NCBI GenBank assembly: GCA_051004815.1
Contig: JBPCJY010000136.1
Span: 1-62,405, forward strand
Direction: 5' to 3'
Length of the DNA: 62,405 nucleotides
Origin: JBBQXY01 sp051004815
Lineage (GTDB): Bacteria; Chloroflexota; Ktedonobacteria; Ktedonobacterales; Ktedonobacteraceae
This document shows, one piece after another, positions 27,124 to 37,228 of this stretch. The notes below the pieces were generated by a model. That model was given only the letters and a program-made list of their open reading frames with translations. It searched no databases and was not told the origin of the DNA. The position numbers were made by a program, and so were the translations under genes. Each line of letters opens with the position of its first letter. The first letter of the stretch is position 1.

Positions 27124-28308
27124 TTATATCTCCAAAGAAAAGCACATATCACCGAGGTGAATCTGAGCCTGTGTTTCAGCGAAGATTACCTGGTAATCCT
27201 CAATGGTTGGGTGGAAACGATCATACCACTCAATACTTTGAAGAAGCCGCTTCTCCAGATGTTCCTGGGTGCCAATGAGCGTGACATGATTCCCTTCCAC
27301 CAGGATGGCCTCCCCTGGAAAAGACGGATCCATCAAGTAGAGGTGTATCTCATCTCTGTCCGGGAATGCCCGATATTTCTTGATGACGTGTGGCAGAAGA
27401 CATTGCAACAGCAAACTGTATGCCGGTTGTGCGAACAACTCGCTCAGGTTGGCTGGAAGTTGCAATTCGTGACGTGGCTCAGCATCGTAAACTTTCCAGC
27501 CTATACGAGGGGAAGGCGGCTGTCTTCCTGCGTTGTACATTTCCATATATGAGGCGCAAATATCGAGAAAGCATCCTCTGAGTGTCATAGTATCGATTTT
27601 TTTCAAAAGGAGAAAGACACTGACCAGGTTTAAACGGAGGTTAGCGACTAGCAATCCTCCCAATGCTAATTGGGCAACCCAGGTACGAGGGAGTGAACGC
27701 ACGGCACAGGTCGCCAGTACACGATCATATGGAGCTTGCGAAAGATAACCTTCAAATCCATCTCCCTTGGTTGCTAGAACGCTTTCTGCGCCGGTAGACG
27801 CCAAATGCTGGATCGCGGTAGAAACGAGTTCTGGATCAATGTCAATCGACGTGACATGGCCTGTTGGACGAACCAGTACATCCATTAAAGCGGCATTATA
27901 GCCCGTTCCTGTACCAATTTCTAGCACGGATAACCCAGGGTGGAGGTCCAGCGCTTCAAGTTGGAGTGCCATAACCGATGGTTGTGAACTGGAGCAAATT
28001 GGATGCCCCCCTTTATCCACTTTTGTGACCAGAGCTTCATCTTGATAAACGTCATCAGTCGATGGAAACGAGATCAGGTCCCATCGCAAATGGTTCCCAT
28101 ACTGCTGATAGTAGGATTCTACAAAAAGGTGCAGCGGAACTTGAAGAAGCGCACTACGCACATTGGGAACCAACGCTCTTCCAAATCGGTGCTCTATTTT
28201 TTTGACCAGATGTTCTGTCTCGCCTGAGTAAATCGACGATGGTCGACTCCTGAGTAGCGGTAATCGAAGACATAAAGCCCCCTTTCCAAGATACATAAAA
28301 AGACGCAT
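27124..28308 (-). CDS. PIMT-like class I methyltransferase with a long C-terminal part
   Basis: The first 220 residues follow protein-L-isoaspartate O-methyltransferase: SSSQPSVMALQLEAL, the SAM-binding VLEIGTGTGYNAALM, and YDRVLATCAVRSLPRTW. The C-terminal 170 residues are extra and are also present in the paralogue at 39369-40643. In actinobacteria such extended PIMT-like enzymes often modify ribosomal peptides; no precursor is seen here. The start is uncertain: the ATG at 28308 lacks a ribosome binding site, while an ATG at 28273 in another frame has GGAAAGGGGG before it, hinting at an N-terminal frameshift. It follows ftsK by 36 bases. Confidence 0.78.
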   Translation of the reverse strand: MRLFMYLGKGALCLRLPLLRSRPSSIYSGETEHLVKKIEHRFGRALVPNVRSALLQVPLHLFVESYYQQYGNHLRWDLISFPSTDDVYQDEALVTKVDKGGHPICSSSQPSVMALQLEALDLHPGLSVLEIGTGTGYNAALMDVLVRPTGHVTSIDIDPELVSTAIQHLASTGAESVLATKGDGFEGYLSQAPYDRVLATCAVRSLPRTWVAQLALGGLLVANLRLNLVSVFLLLKKIDTMTLRGCFLDICASYMEMYNAGRQPPSPRIGWKVYDAEPRHELQLPANLSELFAQPAYSLLLQCLLPHVIKKYRAFPDRDEIHLYLMDPSFPGEAILVEGNHVTLIGTQEHLEKRLLQSIEWYDRFHPTIEDYQVIFAETQAQIHLGDMCFSLEI

Positions 28309-28344
28309 GAAACAGAAAGACAGTAGTATTGCTAGCCTGATCTG

Positions 28345-31300
28345 TTATACTGTATCATCCTCCCCCGACCCTCTACTCATCTGCTGTTGCTGCGAAAGTT
28401 GTCGTAACCCGTTGTCCGGATGTTTCTTCATAGCTTCTTCGCGTGCGCGTTCATCAGCCACAATATCCGCTACCTCGTCGGCCATAGTGCGGCCTTCGCC
28501 ACCACCGCCATGTCGCTCAGAGCCACCATCCAGCACTTCGCGAGCACGACCACCGGACTCGGAATGGCCGATGATGCCGCGTTCCTCCAACAGGTCTATC
28601 AGGCGAGCAGCACGAGAGTAGCCAACGCGTAGACGACGCTGTAAGAGCGAGATTGAGGCCCGTCCGTACTCGCGTATCACCTCCTCCGCTTTGTCTAGTA
28701 GGTCGTCGTCCAGCTCGAAATCGTCTGAAACGTGCTCTTTAATCTCCCAACCAGGTTCGACCGGCTGCGGCATTTCAACAACTTCTGGCTCGCCAGCACC
28801 ATTGACGCCTCCACCCCTTTGGGCTATCAGGTGTTGGGCAACCTGTTGCCGCCAATAGAGCACCAGGCTTTCCGCCTCCTCGTCCGCCAGGAACGACCCC
28901 TGAATGCGCTCCGGTCGGCCAGCATCAGCCGGCAAGTAGAGCATATCGCCGCGTCCCAGCAGCCGTTCCGCGCCACCCATATCGATAATGGTGCGCGAAT
29001 CGACCGACGAACTGACCATAAACGAGATACGCGTCGGGATGTTGGCCTTAATGAGACCCGTAATGACATCGACGGAAGGACGCTGCGTCGCCACCACCAG
29101 ATGTATGCCCGTGGCACGCGCCAACTGTGCCAGACGGCAAATCATACCTTCCACCTCCTCGGGCGCGGCCATCATCAGGTCGGCCAGTTCGTCGATGATA
29201 ATGACTATCGCGGGCAGATTTTTTAACGTATCATCACCGTGCAACGTTTTCTCAGCTCGCAACTTGCGGTAGCCATCCAGGTTGCGCACACCTAACTGTG
29301 AGAAGAGTCGGTAGCGTCGCTCCATCTCGGTGATCGCATTTCTGAGTAGCGGCACGACCTTCTCAACTTCCGTCACGACAGGCGACAGCAAGTGTGGAAT
29401 ACCCGCGTACATATTGAGTTCGACCATCTTGGGGTCAACCATCAACAGGCGCACATCATCGGGAGTGGCCTGTGTGAGAACACTAGCAATGATGGTATTG
29501 ATGCAGACGCTATTATGTTCAACTGCATATCCGACAAAAGCATGATTATCACTATGCACTTCAATGTTCACGGTCGGAGCTATGGCACGGCGAATAGAAA
29601 CAATCTTTCGCCATTCGTATCCTTGCGGGCAATCGGCAAATGTTTGCACAACTGTAGGTTTCGCCCTACGCCATGCTGACCATGCAGTTGCGGCAAGTTG
29701 ACGATTTTTTACCTGTTCTTTAACAGCACTAGTGAGTTTCTCGGCTTTCACGAGAGAACCAACACGCTCTTGCCATAAATCAACCATAGAGCTAGACCAC
29801 GACCATGCTCCAGCAAAACCATTTTCCTTATAAGTATATGTACCTGCAATACCTAGTCGTAAAGCAAGCTGACCAATTTGCTGAACGGGTATGGGATTCG
29901 CTAAGGTTATATTAACCGAGACAGTTCCTTGCGTCCTCGCACAAATCCAGCCATTACAATCGATGAACACCCGTAAAAACAAAGCTATTTGTTCATCAGG
30001 AAGCTGAAATACCCAGGAAGGTATGGTTTTCTGAGTGGCAAGGCAATTTATTCCCCAATCACGTACTAATAGAGCGACTGGATTCCCAGAGCCGCGCCCC
30101 TTCCGAGTTGTTTTTGAAATGTAGTAGTCAATAGGACCTTTACTTTTATTTTGAGATAGGACTAATTGGCAATCGTACTCCTTCACGGCTCCTGCCACTA
30201 ACTCAACCATTAAAGGATCAGCGTTGGTAAAGCGCGGTGTTCTCATATAAGTAGGATAATCGTACTGGTTCACTCCCCCTTCCGCTATTAAAGCGGCACA
30301 CAAAATAACATCGGCATCGCTATGTGAAACCGTTCCTTGTTGTTGAATAGCAAGTGGACACAAGACAACATGCCCAGCAAAATTAGGACGATTACCGCAT
30401 ACTTGTAAATCTTTTGACTGAACCCATCCGCTATCAATGGCGCGTGTACGTCGAGAAGCTTTTCCATCAGGTTGCCTACCAACGTGCTGGTTTTCATCAA
30501 GGCGAACCGCCCACAAAGGATGTTCCGCTGTCCGACGAAGGATTATGCCATTATCAAGTGTAATCTCGAAAACTTCTTGTGAACCGTTTTCAGTAAAAGT
30601 GGCATATACTGGTGTTTGCTGCATTGTTTGAGTATCGGTGACACCTATCACTTGCGCAGATTGCCCCACCAGTTCTTGTACCTTGACAACGCGTCCATCT
30701 GCCAGGAAGACAGGTTCATCATATGCCAAACATTTCCCCGCTCCAGTTGCGCCCGCAATCAACAAGTGCGGCATACGAGCCAAATCTCCCACGCGCACCA
30801 ATCCGGCAACGTCCTTGCCCAGGGCTACTGCCAGCTTGGATTTTGCCTTAGCGGCCAGGTACTCTTTACTCTCCAGTACTTCGCGCAACGTGACAAGGCG
30901 GCTATTTTTATTGGGTATTTCTACGCCGACATAGGGTCGCCCAGGCACGGGAGCCTCCATACGAATGGTTTTGGCCTCGAGCACCAGGGCCAGGTCATTT
31001 TGCAAGGCCATAATGCGGCTGACGCGTGTGCGTGTCCCGTAGACAATATTGCCACCAGCATCGCGCACTGGCGTATATTTGCCCTGCGCATCCTGTTTCA
31101 TTTCCGGCTTACCCGTTGGGCGAATGCCAAAGCGAATGATCGTTGGGCCAATACTGATATCCTCCGGTTTGACCTCCGCGTCTACACGGAAACTGCGCAA
31201 GGTATCCTGGATAGTCTTTGCTAGGGCAGCCGTATCATCACCAAACAATTGTAGCTTGACCTCTTCCGGGTTATTCAGCAATGTAGTGTCAGGCACCTTC

Positions 31301-32571
31301 CATGGCGATTCGTTCATGGGCGGTGCTGGTGTTGCGGCACGGTTCACAGCGCGAGGCTGGTTCTTCCGCAAAGGATTAGGGGATAGAGGTTCTAGCGTGG
31401 GATACCTTTTCTCTTTGCCATTCTGTTTGGCCTGCTGGTTAAAGGGCAACGCCCCTTGGCTCACACCCTGGACTGCCTCGCTATGCTCGTTGACATTAAT
31501 GGGCGGAACAGAACGCGCTCCACGCGGCACATTGCCTACTTGCTGCTTGAGTACATTGATATCATTGAGCGGATCATCGTCCTCGCCAAAGTCGGGTTCA
31601 AAGGAAATAACATCCTGGTCATCGTCTTCCTCTTCATCCTCCTCCGGCTTCGCAGCCCCGCGTGGAGACACAGGTAAAGGCGTCGCGTTATTCGCATAGC
31701 GACTGAAACGCGGACGCTGCCCAAGAAATGGTGAAGGACGGGCAGCATTGTCGGGCAAGGCATTCCTCCTCGACGACGAGCCAATACCCATCGCATGAGC
31801 TACCGCCAGCACATGTCCGGCGGTAATCTGGAAGGTAATGATCGTCACAATAGCAAACAAACCGATGAGGAGAATGTGTCCAACTGCCAGAGGCCACCCC
31901 TGTAGTAGACGCGTCAATAACGTCCCCAGTACACCCCCTGTTAGACCACCGAGCAGTAGTCGGCTTTCCGCCAGCACAATCAACCACAAAATGACCAGGC
32001 CCACCACCAGTGTCCAGCGAATCAGTTTTCTATTCTGGATACCCTCCACTAAATGGGCCACGGCGAAGGCAATAAGGCCCAGGGATAACGGGTAAGCCCC
32101 CCAGCCAAAGAGGGCGGTGAAACTTCTATTGATCGCGCTGAACAGGGCAACTTTGGAGAATATTGTCAATACAGCAAAGAGAAAGAGTGAAAGGAACAGT
32201 AAGAGAATGCCGAGCACACGCTGCTGATGATGTGGTTCCAGGCCACCCCAGGCATTGCGTGCTTTATCTATGACGCGAGAATCCGCTGTGCCATTATTTA
32301 CAGAAGGGGATGCTTTGGCTGATTTATTGGGATTGGCTGACGAGCCTTTTTTCGTCCTCGCTTTGCCACCGCCCGCTGCATGTCGCGTCGCAGGCTGGTT
32401 CTGGCCGCGAGAGCCTTGTTTAGAAAGCGAAGAGCTGGAACGTTGTTCGACCCGCACGCTTTTCCCACTACCTCCACCCACGACCTTACTCACACGCGAA
32501 GACCCCTGGGCCATACTCGGCCCCAGGCGGTCGTTCTGCCGCTTAGACTTTTTGTTTTGACTACCTGCCAT
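28345..32571 (-). CDS. ftsK: FtsK/SpoIIIE DNA translocase carrying an intein
   Basis: Hexameric motor that pumps DNA through the division septum. I place the start at 32571, where GAAGGAGAG lies six bases upstream. The precursor has 1408 residues: a Ser/Gly/basic leader, four membrane spans (about 125-265), a disordered linker, the ATPase, and a C-terminal winged-helix gamma domain (SISLLQRRLRVGYSRAARL). The P-loop reads GATGAGK and then breaks off into an intein (residues 614-1020), resuming SVCINTIIASVL. Walker B is IIIDELADLMM. Spliced FtsK would have about 1001 residues. Confidence 0.94.
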   Translation of the reverse strand: MAGSQNKKSKRQNDRLGPSMAQGSSRVSKVVGGGSGKSVRVEQRSSSSLSKQGSRGQNQPATRHAAGGGKARTKKGSSANPNKSAKASPSVNNGTADSRVIDKARNAWGGLEPHHQQRVLGILLLFLSLFLFAVLTIFSKVALFSAINRSFTALFGWGAYPLSLGLIAFAVAHLVEGIQNRKLIRWTLVVGLVILWLIVLAESRLLLGGLTGGVLGTLLTRLLQGWPLAVGHILLIGLFAIVTIITFQITAGHVLAVAHAMGIGSSSRRNALPDNAARPSPFLGQRPRFSRYANNATPLPVSPRGAAKPEEDEEEDDDQDVISFEPDFGEDDDPLNDINVLKQQVGNVPRGARSVPPINVNEHSEAVQGVSQGALPFNQQAKQNGKEKRYPTLEPLSPNPLRKNQPRAVNRAATPAPPMNESPWKVPDTTLLNNPEEVKLQLFGDDTAALAKTIQDTLRSFRVDAEVKPEDISIGPTIIRFGIRPTGKPEMKQDAQGKYTPVRDAGGNIVYGTRTRVSRIMALQNDLALVLEAKTIRMEAPVPGRPYVGVEIPNKNSRLVTLREVLESKEYLAAKAKSKLAVALGKDVAGLVRVGDLARMPHLLIAGATGAGKCLAYDEPVFLADGRVVKVQELVGQSAQVIGVTDTQTMQQTPVYATFTENGSQEVFEITLDNGIILRRTAEHPLWAVRLDENQHVGRQPDGKASRRTRAIDSGWVQSKDLQVCGNRPNFAGHVVLCPLAIQQQGTVSHSDADVILCAALIAEGGVNQYDYPTYMRTPRFTNADPLMVELVAGAVKEYDCQLVLSQNKSKGPIDYYISKTTRKGRGSGNPVALLVRDWGINCLATQKTIPSWVFQLPDEQIALFLRVFIDCNGWICARTQGTVSVNITLANPIPVQQIGQLALRLGIAGTYTYKENGFAGAWSWSSSMVDLWQERVGSLVKAEKLTSAVKEQVKNRQLAATAWSAWRRAKPTVVQTFADCPQGYEWRKIVSIRRAIAPTVNIEVHSDNHAFVGYAVEHNSVCINTIIASVLTQATPDDVRLLMVDPKMVELNMYAGIPHLLSPVVTEVEKVVPLLRNAITEMERRYRLFSQLGVRNLDGYRKLRAEKTLHGDDTLKNLPAIVIIIDELADLMMAAPEEVEGMICRLAQLARATGIHLVVATQRPSVDVITGLIKANIPTRISFMVSSSVDSRTIIDMGGAERLLGRGDMLYLPADAGRPERIQGSFLADEEAESLVLYWRQQVAQHLIAQRGGGVNGAGEPEVVEMPQPVEPGWEIKEHVSDDFELDDDLLDKAEEVIREYGRASISLLQRRLRVGYSRAARLIDLLEERGIIGHSESGGRAREVLDGGSERHGGGGEGRTMADEVADIVADERAREEAMKKHPDNGLRQLSQQQQMSRGSGEDDTV
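29512..30732 (-). other. intein in the Walker A motif of FtsK
   Basis: A 407-residue protein-splicing element. It starts with Cys (CLAYDEPVFLADG), has the block B motif TAEHPLWAV, and ends VGYAVEHN followed by Ser, giving the residues needed at each splicing step. The middle holds two LAGLIDADG-like motifs of a homing endonuclease: LCAALIAEGG keeps its acidic residue, while LRVFIDCNGW has Asn where the second acid is expected. Splicing is probably active because FtsK needs an intact P-loop; the endonuclease may be impaired. The flanks follow ATPase coding without scar. Confidence 0.92.
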
Positions 32572-32665
32572 TCCGTTCTCTCCTTCTTTAAGGATGCCAG
32601 AGTTATCTGTATGATAGCCCAAATGTTCCAGAGAAGCAATAGGCACGTAGGAGACGAAAGGACAG

Positions 32666-32711
32666 CAAAATGAGGGTGCCGAGAACATCAGTCCCCGGCA
32701 CCCTCATTTTG
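32666..32711 (-). terminator. intrinsic terminator between rnj and ftsK
   Basis: CAAAATGAGGGTGCC and GGCACCCTCATTTTG form a perfect 15-bp stem around 16 bases. On the minus strand the right arm ends in TTTTG. It separates rnj, whose stop is at 32727, from ftsK, so ftsK may have its own promoter in the short interval before 32571. Confidence 0.75.
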
Positions 32712-32726
32712 TGTACAGTATAGCAA

Positions 32727-34388
32727 TTACACTTCCATGACTACGGGAAGGATCATGGGACGGCGATGCGTCTTCTCATAGAGAAATTCGCTCAACGTGT
32801 GCTTGATCTTGTCTTTGACAAAGGACCAGTCCGAGGCATGACCGTTAAGGCCAACGAACGATTTGAGAATGTGTTCGCGAGCAGCTTCGAGCAATTCCTC
32901 AGAGTCACGCATATAGACAAAGCCACGCGAGATGATGTCCGGGCCTGCTATAGGCTGACCTGTCTCTTTATCGACGGTGAGCACAGCCATGAGAATGCCA
33001 TCCTGGGCCAGCACCTGGCGATCACGTAGCACAATCTGCCCAACATCACCGACACCGAGGCCGTCCACAAAGACGTTGCCACAGGCGGCATGATCGAGCA
33101 GCTTGATAGCGTCAGACGAGACCTGAATGACATCACCATCCTCCGCGACCACGATGTGATCGGCGGGAATGCCCAGCGAGTGACCAAGCTTAGCGTGAAG
33201 AACAAGCTGGCGGTACTCGCCATGCACAGGCATGAAAAACTTCGGGCGCAGCAGGCTGAGCATCAATTTCAGCTCCTCCTGCGCGGCATGCCCTGAGACA
33301 TGGACGTTAGAGATGGCCTGGTAATAGACCTCTGCTCCCTGCCGGAAGAGATTATTGATGGTGCGATTGACCATTTTCTCGTTGCCTGGCACCGGGGTCG
33401 CGGAAAGAATGACGGTATCTCCTGGCTGAATGCGTATCAAGCGGTGATCCTGGTTGGCGATACGCGTCAAGGCCGAGGTGGGTTCACCCTGGCTGCCTGT
33501 ACAGACAACAACCACCTGCTCAGCCGGAAACTTGTTGATATCCTCCGCTCGAATGAGCACATTTTTAGGAATGTTCAGGTAGCCCAGTTCAACGGCCATC
33601 TGTACGTTATTGACCATGCTTCGTCCCACCAACGCGACATGCCGATCATAGCGCACGGCGGTATCGATCACCTGCTGCACACGCGACAGAAGCGAAGCAA
33701 AGGTGGCCAGTAGAATGCGACCAGAGGCATTGGCAAAAATCTTGTCGAACGAGTCGTTGATGACCCGCTCCGATGGGGTAAAGCCAGGCGACTCCACGCG
33801 GGTACTATCGCCCATCATCACCAGCACGCCTTCGTTGCCGATACGTCCCAAGGTACCCAGGTCGGCGGGTATGCCATCAACAGGTGTAAAGTCGAACTTG
33901 TAATCACCCGTATGTACAACCACGCCCAGCGGCGTATGCAGAACGATACCGACGGCATCGGGAATGCTATGGTTCACGCGGAAAAACTCCGCCTTGAATT
34001 GCCCAAAATCCAGCTTATCACCGGGGTTAATCAGATTAACGGTCGCTTTATCAAGCAGCTTATGCTCTTTCAACTTCACATTAATCAGGCCCTGCGTCAG
34101 ACGCGTCGCGTACACAGGTGGGAAACCCAGCATCGGTAAAACGTAAGGAATGGAGCCAACATGGTCTTCATGGCCGTGGGTGATGAGGATGGCACGTATA
34201 CGGTGTTTCTTATCGTTGAGGTACGTTGTATCAGGGATAACCAGGTCTACACCGAACATTTCATCATCGGGGAACATAACCCCAGCATCAATAATGATGA
34301 TATCGTCTCCATATTCGACGACCATCATATTCTTTCCGACCTCCCCTAGCCCTCCTAGTGGGATGAGTCGAATATTTTCTGTTGTCAA
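32727..34388 (-). CDS. rnj: ribonuclease J
   Basis: Endo- and 5'-3' exoribonuclease for mRNA turnover and rRNA maturation. The 553-residue product has IPLGGLGEVGKNM at its start, the metal motif HGHEDH near 75, GDYKFDFTPVDG, GDSTRVESPGFTPSE, and the beta-CASP features ALVGRSMVNN, VVVCTGSQGEP and HVSGHAAQEELK, with the C-terminal MPVHGEYRQL. The frame starts with TTG, 12 bases after AGGAGG. The leader contains inverted repeats that might serve in control. Confidence 0.95.
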   Translation of the reverse strand: MTTENIRLIPLGGLGEVGKNMMVVEYGDDIIIIDAGVMFPDDEMFGVDLVIPDTTYLNDKKHRIRAILITHGHEDHVGSIPYVLPMLGFPPVYATRLTQGLINVKLKEHKLLDKATVNLINPGDKLDFGQFKAEFFRVNHSIPDAVGIVLHTPLGVVVHTGDYKFDFTPVDGIPADLGTLGRIGNEGVLVMMGDSTRVESPGFTPSERVINDSFDKIFANASGRILLATFASLLSRVQQVIDTAVRYDRHVALVGRSMVNNVQMAVELGYLNIPKNVLIRAEDINKFPAEQVVVVCTGSQGEPTSALTRIANQDHRLIRIQPGDTVILSATPVPGNEKMVNRTINNLFRQGAEVYYQAISNVHVSGHAAQEELKLMLSLLRPKFFMPVHGEYRQLVLHAKLGHSLGIPADHIVVAEDGDVIQVSSDAIKLLDHAACGNVFVDGLGVGDVGQIVLRDRQVLAQDGILMAVLTVDKETGQPIAGPDIISRGFVYMRDSEELLEAAREHILKSFVGLNGHASDWSFVKDKIKHTLSEFLYEKTHRRPMILPVVMEV

Positions 34389-34745
34389 GGTAAAAAGGAC
34401 CTCCTAACTACACTCGCGTGTGTAGCCGTCTAGGGTACAAAGTAAATGCTGTACCCTGCCAATATGTATGTGTATATTTATCTCCACTTCTGTCTTCACT
34501 CCAGAAGTAAAAGCCAAAGTCAGTAATTGAGTAAAATCTATTATTCCATTAAAAAGTGTACCATATATGGGGGGGAAAAGCAAGCTGAGGGGGACAGGCT
34601 CAGATATTTGGAGATAAGGTTTCCCGTGAGCGGACTTGAGAGTGGTCCTGCCTTTCATTCTGAGCGAAGCAAAGAGTGACAGGCCTTCTCTTCACATAGC
34701 TGTGACGGGCTTCTCTTATATAAATTGGGGTTGCGAACGGTGCGG
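34389..34745 (-). promoter_or_regulatory. long rnj leader with inverted repeats
   Basis: No supported gene lies in these 357 bases. AGGGTACA at 34432-34439 faces TGTACCCT at 34450-34457, and a small CTACAC/GTGTAG hairpin lies at 34408-34425 near the ribosome binding site of rnj. CTTCTG/CAGAAG at about 34490-34506 is a third stem. At 34659-34684 sits a decayed half of the TCATTCTGAGC repeat. No promoter boxes are convincing. Confidence 0.4.
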
Positions 34746-35603
34746 CTACAATGTAGACGAAGTGGATAGGATTGACAAGGCATTTTCGTCTGGCAACGTT
34801 TCCCGCTTACGACCGACCACGATCTGGCGCGTGCCTTTGCCAAACGGTTTCCAATCATAGCCACCGTAGATCGCTTCGATGCTGAAACCGGTGGCAAGGA
34901 AGAGCAGTTGCAGTTCACGCGGGAAAAAGATATGCATATCGAGCTTTGTCAGGTAGCGTTCATTCTCTCCGCTCTCGAAAAACTTCTCGTGCGTCCAGAC
35001 AATATGCTGCAACTGCTCAATCTGATCAAATGTGCGACTGGAATAGAGCAACATGGTAAATTCATCCGCGGGAGCAGTGATCTCGTCTTCCATGTAGACA
35101 CGCGAAGGTCTATTGAGGGCATCGCTCAGATAGTCAATATCGGGTAAGGAGACATCGACGACGAAACGACCATCCATTGCCAGGTGATCGTAGGTATTTT
35201 TAAAGGCACAGAGTTGCTGCTCTATTTCATACAGGTGCGCGATAGAATTAAAAGGCAGAAAGATCAGGTCAAATTGTCCTTTGTGCTCAAGCCGAAATTC
35301 GCACATGTCACCTACATGCAGCATGACGCGCTGCTGTATCGCCTCCGGCTCACGTTCCAATTTGCGCCGATAGGCATTGAGCATCTCAGGAGCGATATCC
35401 AGCCCCTCTAACTGAAAGTTGCCAGGGCTATGCAAAAGTTCGATGCCGATACGTCCACTGCCACAGGCCAATTCCAACACGCGCTGCGGCGTATAGCGCA
35501 TCATCAGTTCGCGCCAGAAAGGGATATCCAGTTCAGACTGGCTCTGATATTCCAGGTCATAATCGCTAACCCGTTCGTAGTATTCCCCCATGTTATTGGG
35601 CAT
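34746..35603 (-). CDS. class I SAM-dependent methyltransferase
   Basis: 285 residues. The SAM-binding motif is VLELACGSGRIGIEL near residue 40, followed by an acidic EGLDIAPEMLNAYR strand, LHVGDMCEF and the motif IV-like FDLIFLPFNSIAHL. This is the common small-molecule or protein methyltransferase fold; the substrate is not evident. It lies alone on the minus strand, divergent from the ATPase gene at 35799. Confidence 0.85.
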   Translation of the reverse strand: MPNNMGEYYERVSDYDLEYQSQSELDIPFWRELMMRYTPQRVLELACGSGRIGIELLHSPGNFQLEGLDIAPEMLNAYRRKLEREPEAIQQRVMLHVGDMCEFRLEHKGQFDLIFLPFNSIAHLYEIEQQLCAFKNTYDHLAMDGRFVVDVSLPDIDYLSDALNRPSRVYMEDEITAPADEFTMLLYSSRTFDQIEQLQHIVWTHEKFFESGENERYLTKLDMHIFFPRELQLLFLATGFSIEAIYGGYDWKPFGKGTRQIVVGRKRETLPDENALSILSTSSTL

Positions 35604-35798
35604 AGTGATTTTCCTCGTGCTTCATTATGAGTGAGTTTTCACATCCTGCTCTCCGTAGAGCTTAGCATAAGAAAGCTCTACAAGGCAAGAGGGAAATAGA
35701 GCCAAAAGAAGTAACTGGAAGAAGCTGCTGTGGGATTATGATATACTCAGTGAAATAGGCTTAGAAAAGTTCGCAAAAAAGCGTAAGGGGACAGCCTG

Positions 35799-37217
35799 AT
35801 GATAACCCAGATAAAGATTGATGGCTTCAAGACATTCAAAGATTTCAAAGTAGAACTTGCCCCTTTTCAAGTCATAGTTGGTGCCAATGGCTCCGGCAAA
35901 AGCAACCTCTTTGACGCGCTGCATCTATTGTCACGCCTGGCAGAAGTTGACCTACGTACAGCTTTTCAGGAATTGCGTGGTGACGCTCACGAACTGTTTA
36001 CACTCTTACCGAATGGACAACATACAAAACAAATACGGATGGCCGTGGAACTACTGGTTAACCGCAATATACAGGATAGTTTAGGAAAAGAGGCCGAGCT
36101 AACATACACACGCTTACGGTATGAAATAGCAATTACTCAACGTACAGACGAACGTGGTTTAGAACAATTGCAAGTTATCAATGAATCTTTGAGGTTAATT
36201 CCTCAAAGCGAAGATACATGGTGCAAAAAATACGAAATTCCCGCTCTAATGTATGAGTTACCTCATCAAGCTAACAGGATACAGTCCTTTATAGGAACGT
36301 TCAACGCTCGCCCTGCTATGCCCACACTAATAGAACCCCTGACTATTTGTCTTTACGCCGATGGAGAAGGTCAAGAGAGAGAATACCTGGCAGAGAAAGT
36401 TCAACGTACTGTGCTCAGTACTATAATTTCTACCAATTATCCTCATTCTTTTGCAGTACGTCAGGAGATACTTTCATGGAAGTTCTTAAATTTGGACCCC
36501 AAGGAGCTACGTAAACCTAGTTCAATTAACGACCCTGCCTTCCTTACGAAAGATGGCGGTAACTTACCGGCAACACTTGCCCGAATGCAAGCGGAAGACT
36601 CGTTCGCCATGACTGGCGTTTCTTTAGATATGGCAAATCTGGTACCGGGGCTTCTCAATATTAAAGTAGACAAAAATGTGGCTCGTAGTGAATATGATAT
36701 CTGGGCGGAAACAGATGATGAGATCACCTTTTCCGCAAATGTCCTTTCTGATGGAACATTACGCTTATTAGCTCTGGCATCCATTAGAAACGATGCTCAA
36801 TTTCAAGGCGTACTATGCTTAGAAGAGCCAGAAAATGGTGTACACCCTTTACATCTTAAAAATATGGCTTATTTATTACGAGAAATGGCAACCAATTTCA
36901 ATAATCCTCTTCCAGGAGATCTACCTTTACGGCAAATCTTAATCACCACTCATTCTGCCGCATTGATTAGTCAACCAGCAGTGATAGATGCTCTCCTTTT
37001 AGCATTTACTGTTAAAAAAGGAGGGATACATGTTACCAGAATGGAACCAGTCATCACGCCTCAAGCGCAATCCCAAATTGAAGAGGTGCGTAATAGGGAA
37101 AGAGCGATGGAAGTATACACTCTTGACACAGTACAACAATATCTCCAAAGAGAGACTGTTGATGAGGCCAGCAACCAGCTAAAAAAAGTCCGCATGATTA
37201 CTGATATTGAAAGGTAG
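35799..37217 (+). CDS. OLD/RecF-like AAA ATPase, probable defence component
   Basis: 472 residues of the ABC-like AAA type. MITQIKIDGFKTFKDF and GANGSGKSN (Walker A, near 28-36) open it; the signature-like LSDGTLRLLALASI, Walker B CLEEPENGVHP and switch His in ITTHSAAL close it. An OLD-type TOPRIM domain is missing from this chain but a TOPRIM-like protein is encoded 11 bases downstream. Base use is visibly richer in A and T than the genes on either side, which suggests horizontal transfer. The pair resembles other two-gene ATPase/TOPRIM phage-defence systems; the role is inferred. Confidence 0.83.
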   Translation: MITQIKIDGFKTFKDFKVELAPFQVIVGANGSGKSNLFDALHLLSRLAEVDLRTAFQELRGDAHELFTLLPNGQHTKQIRMAVELLVNRNIQDSLGKEAELTYTRLRYEIAITQRTDERGLEQLQVINESLRLIPQSEDTWCKKYEIPALMYELPHQANRIQSFIGTFNARPAMPTLIEPLTICLYADGEGQEREYLAEKVQRTVLSTIISTNYPHSFAVRQEILSWKFLNLDPKELRKPSSINDPAFLTKDGGNLPATLARMQAEDSFAMTGVSLDMANLVPGLLNIKVDKNVARSEYDIWAETDDEITFSANVLSDGTLRLLALASIRNDAQFQGVLCLEEPENGVHPLHLKNMAYLLREMATNFNNPLPGDLPLRQILITTHSAALISQPAVIDALLLAFTVKKGGIHVTRMEPVITPQAQSQIEEVRNRERAMEVYTLDTVQQYLQRETVDEASNQLKKVRMITDIER

Positions 37218-37228
37218 CATTTTGACTA

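Noticed and set aside
34404..34658. 84-codon frame in the rnj leader
   Set aside because: No ribosome binding site, no recognisable domain, and it runs through inverted repeats.
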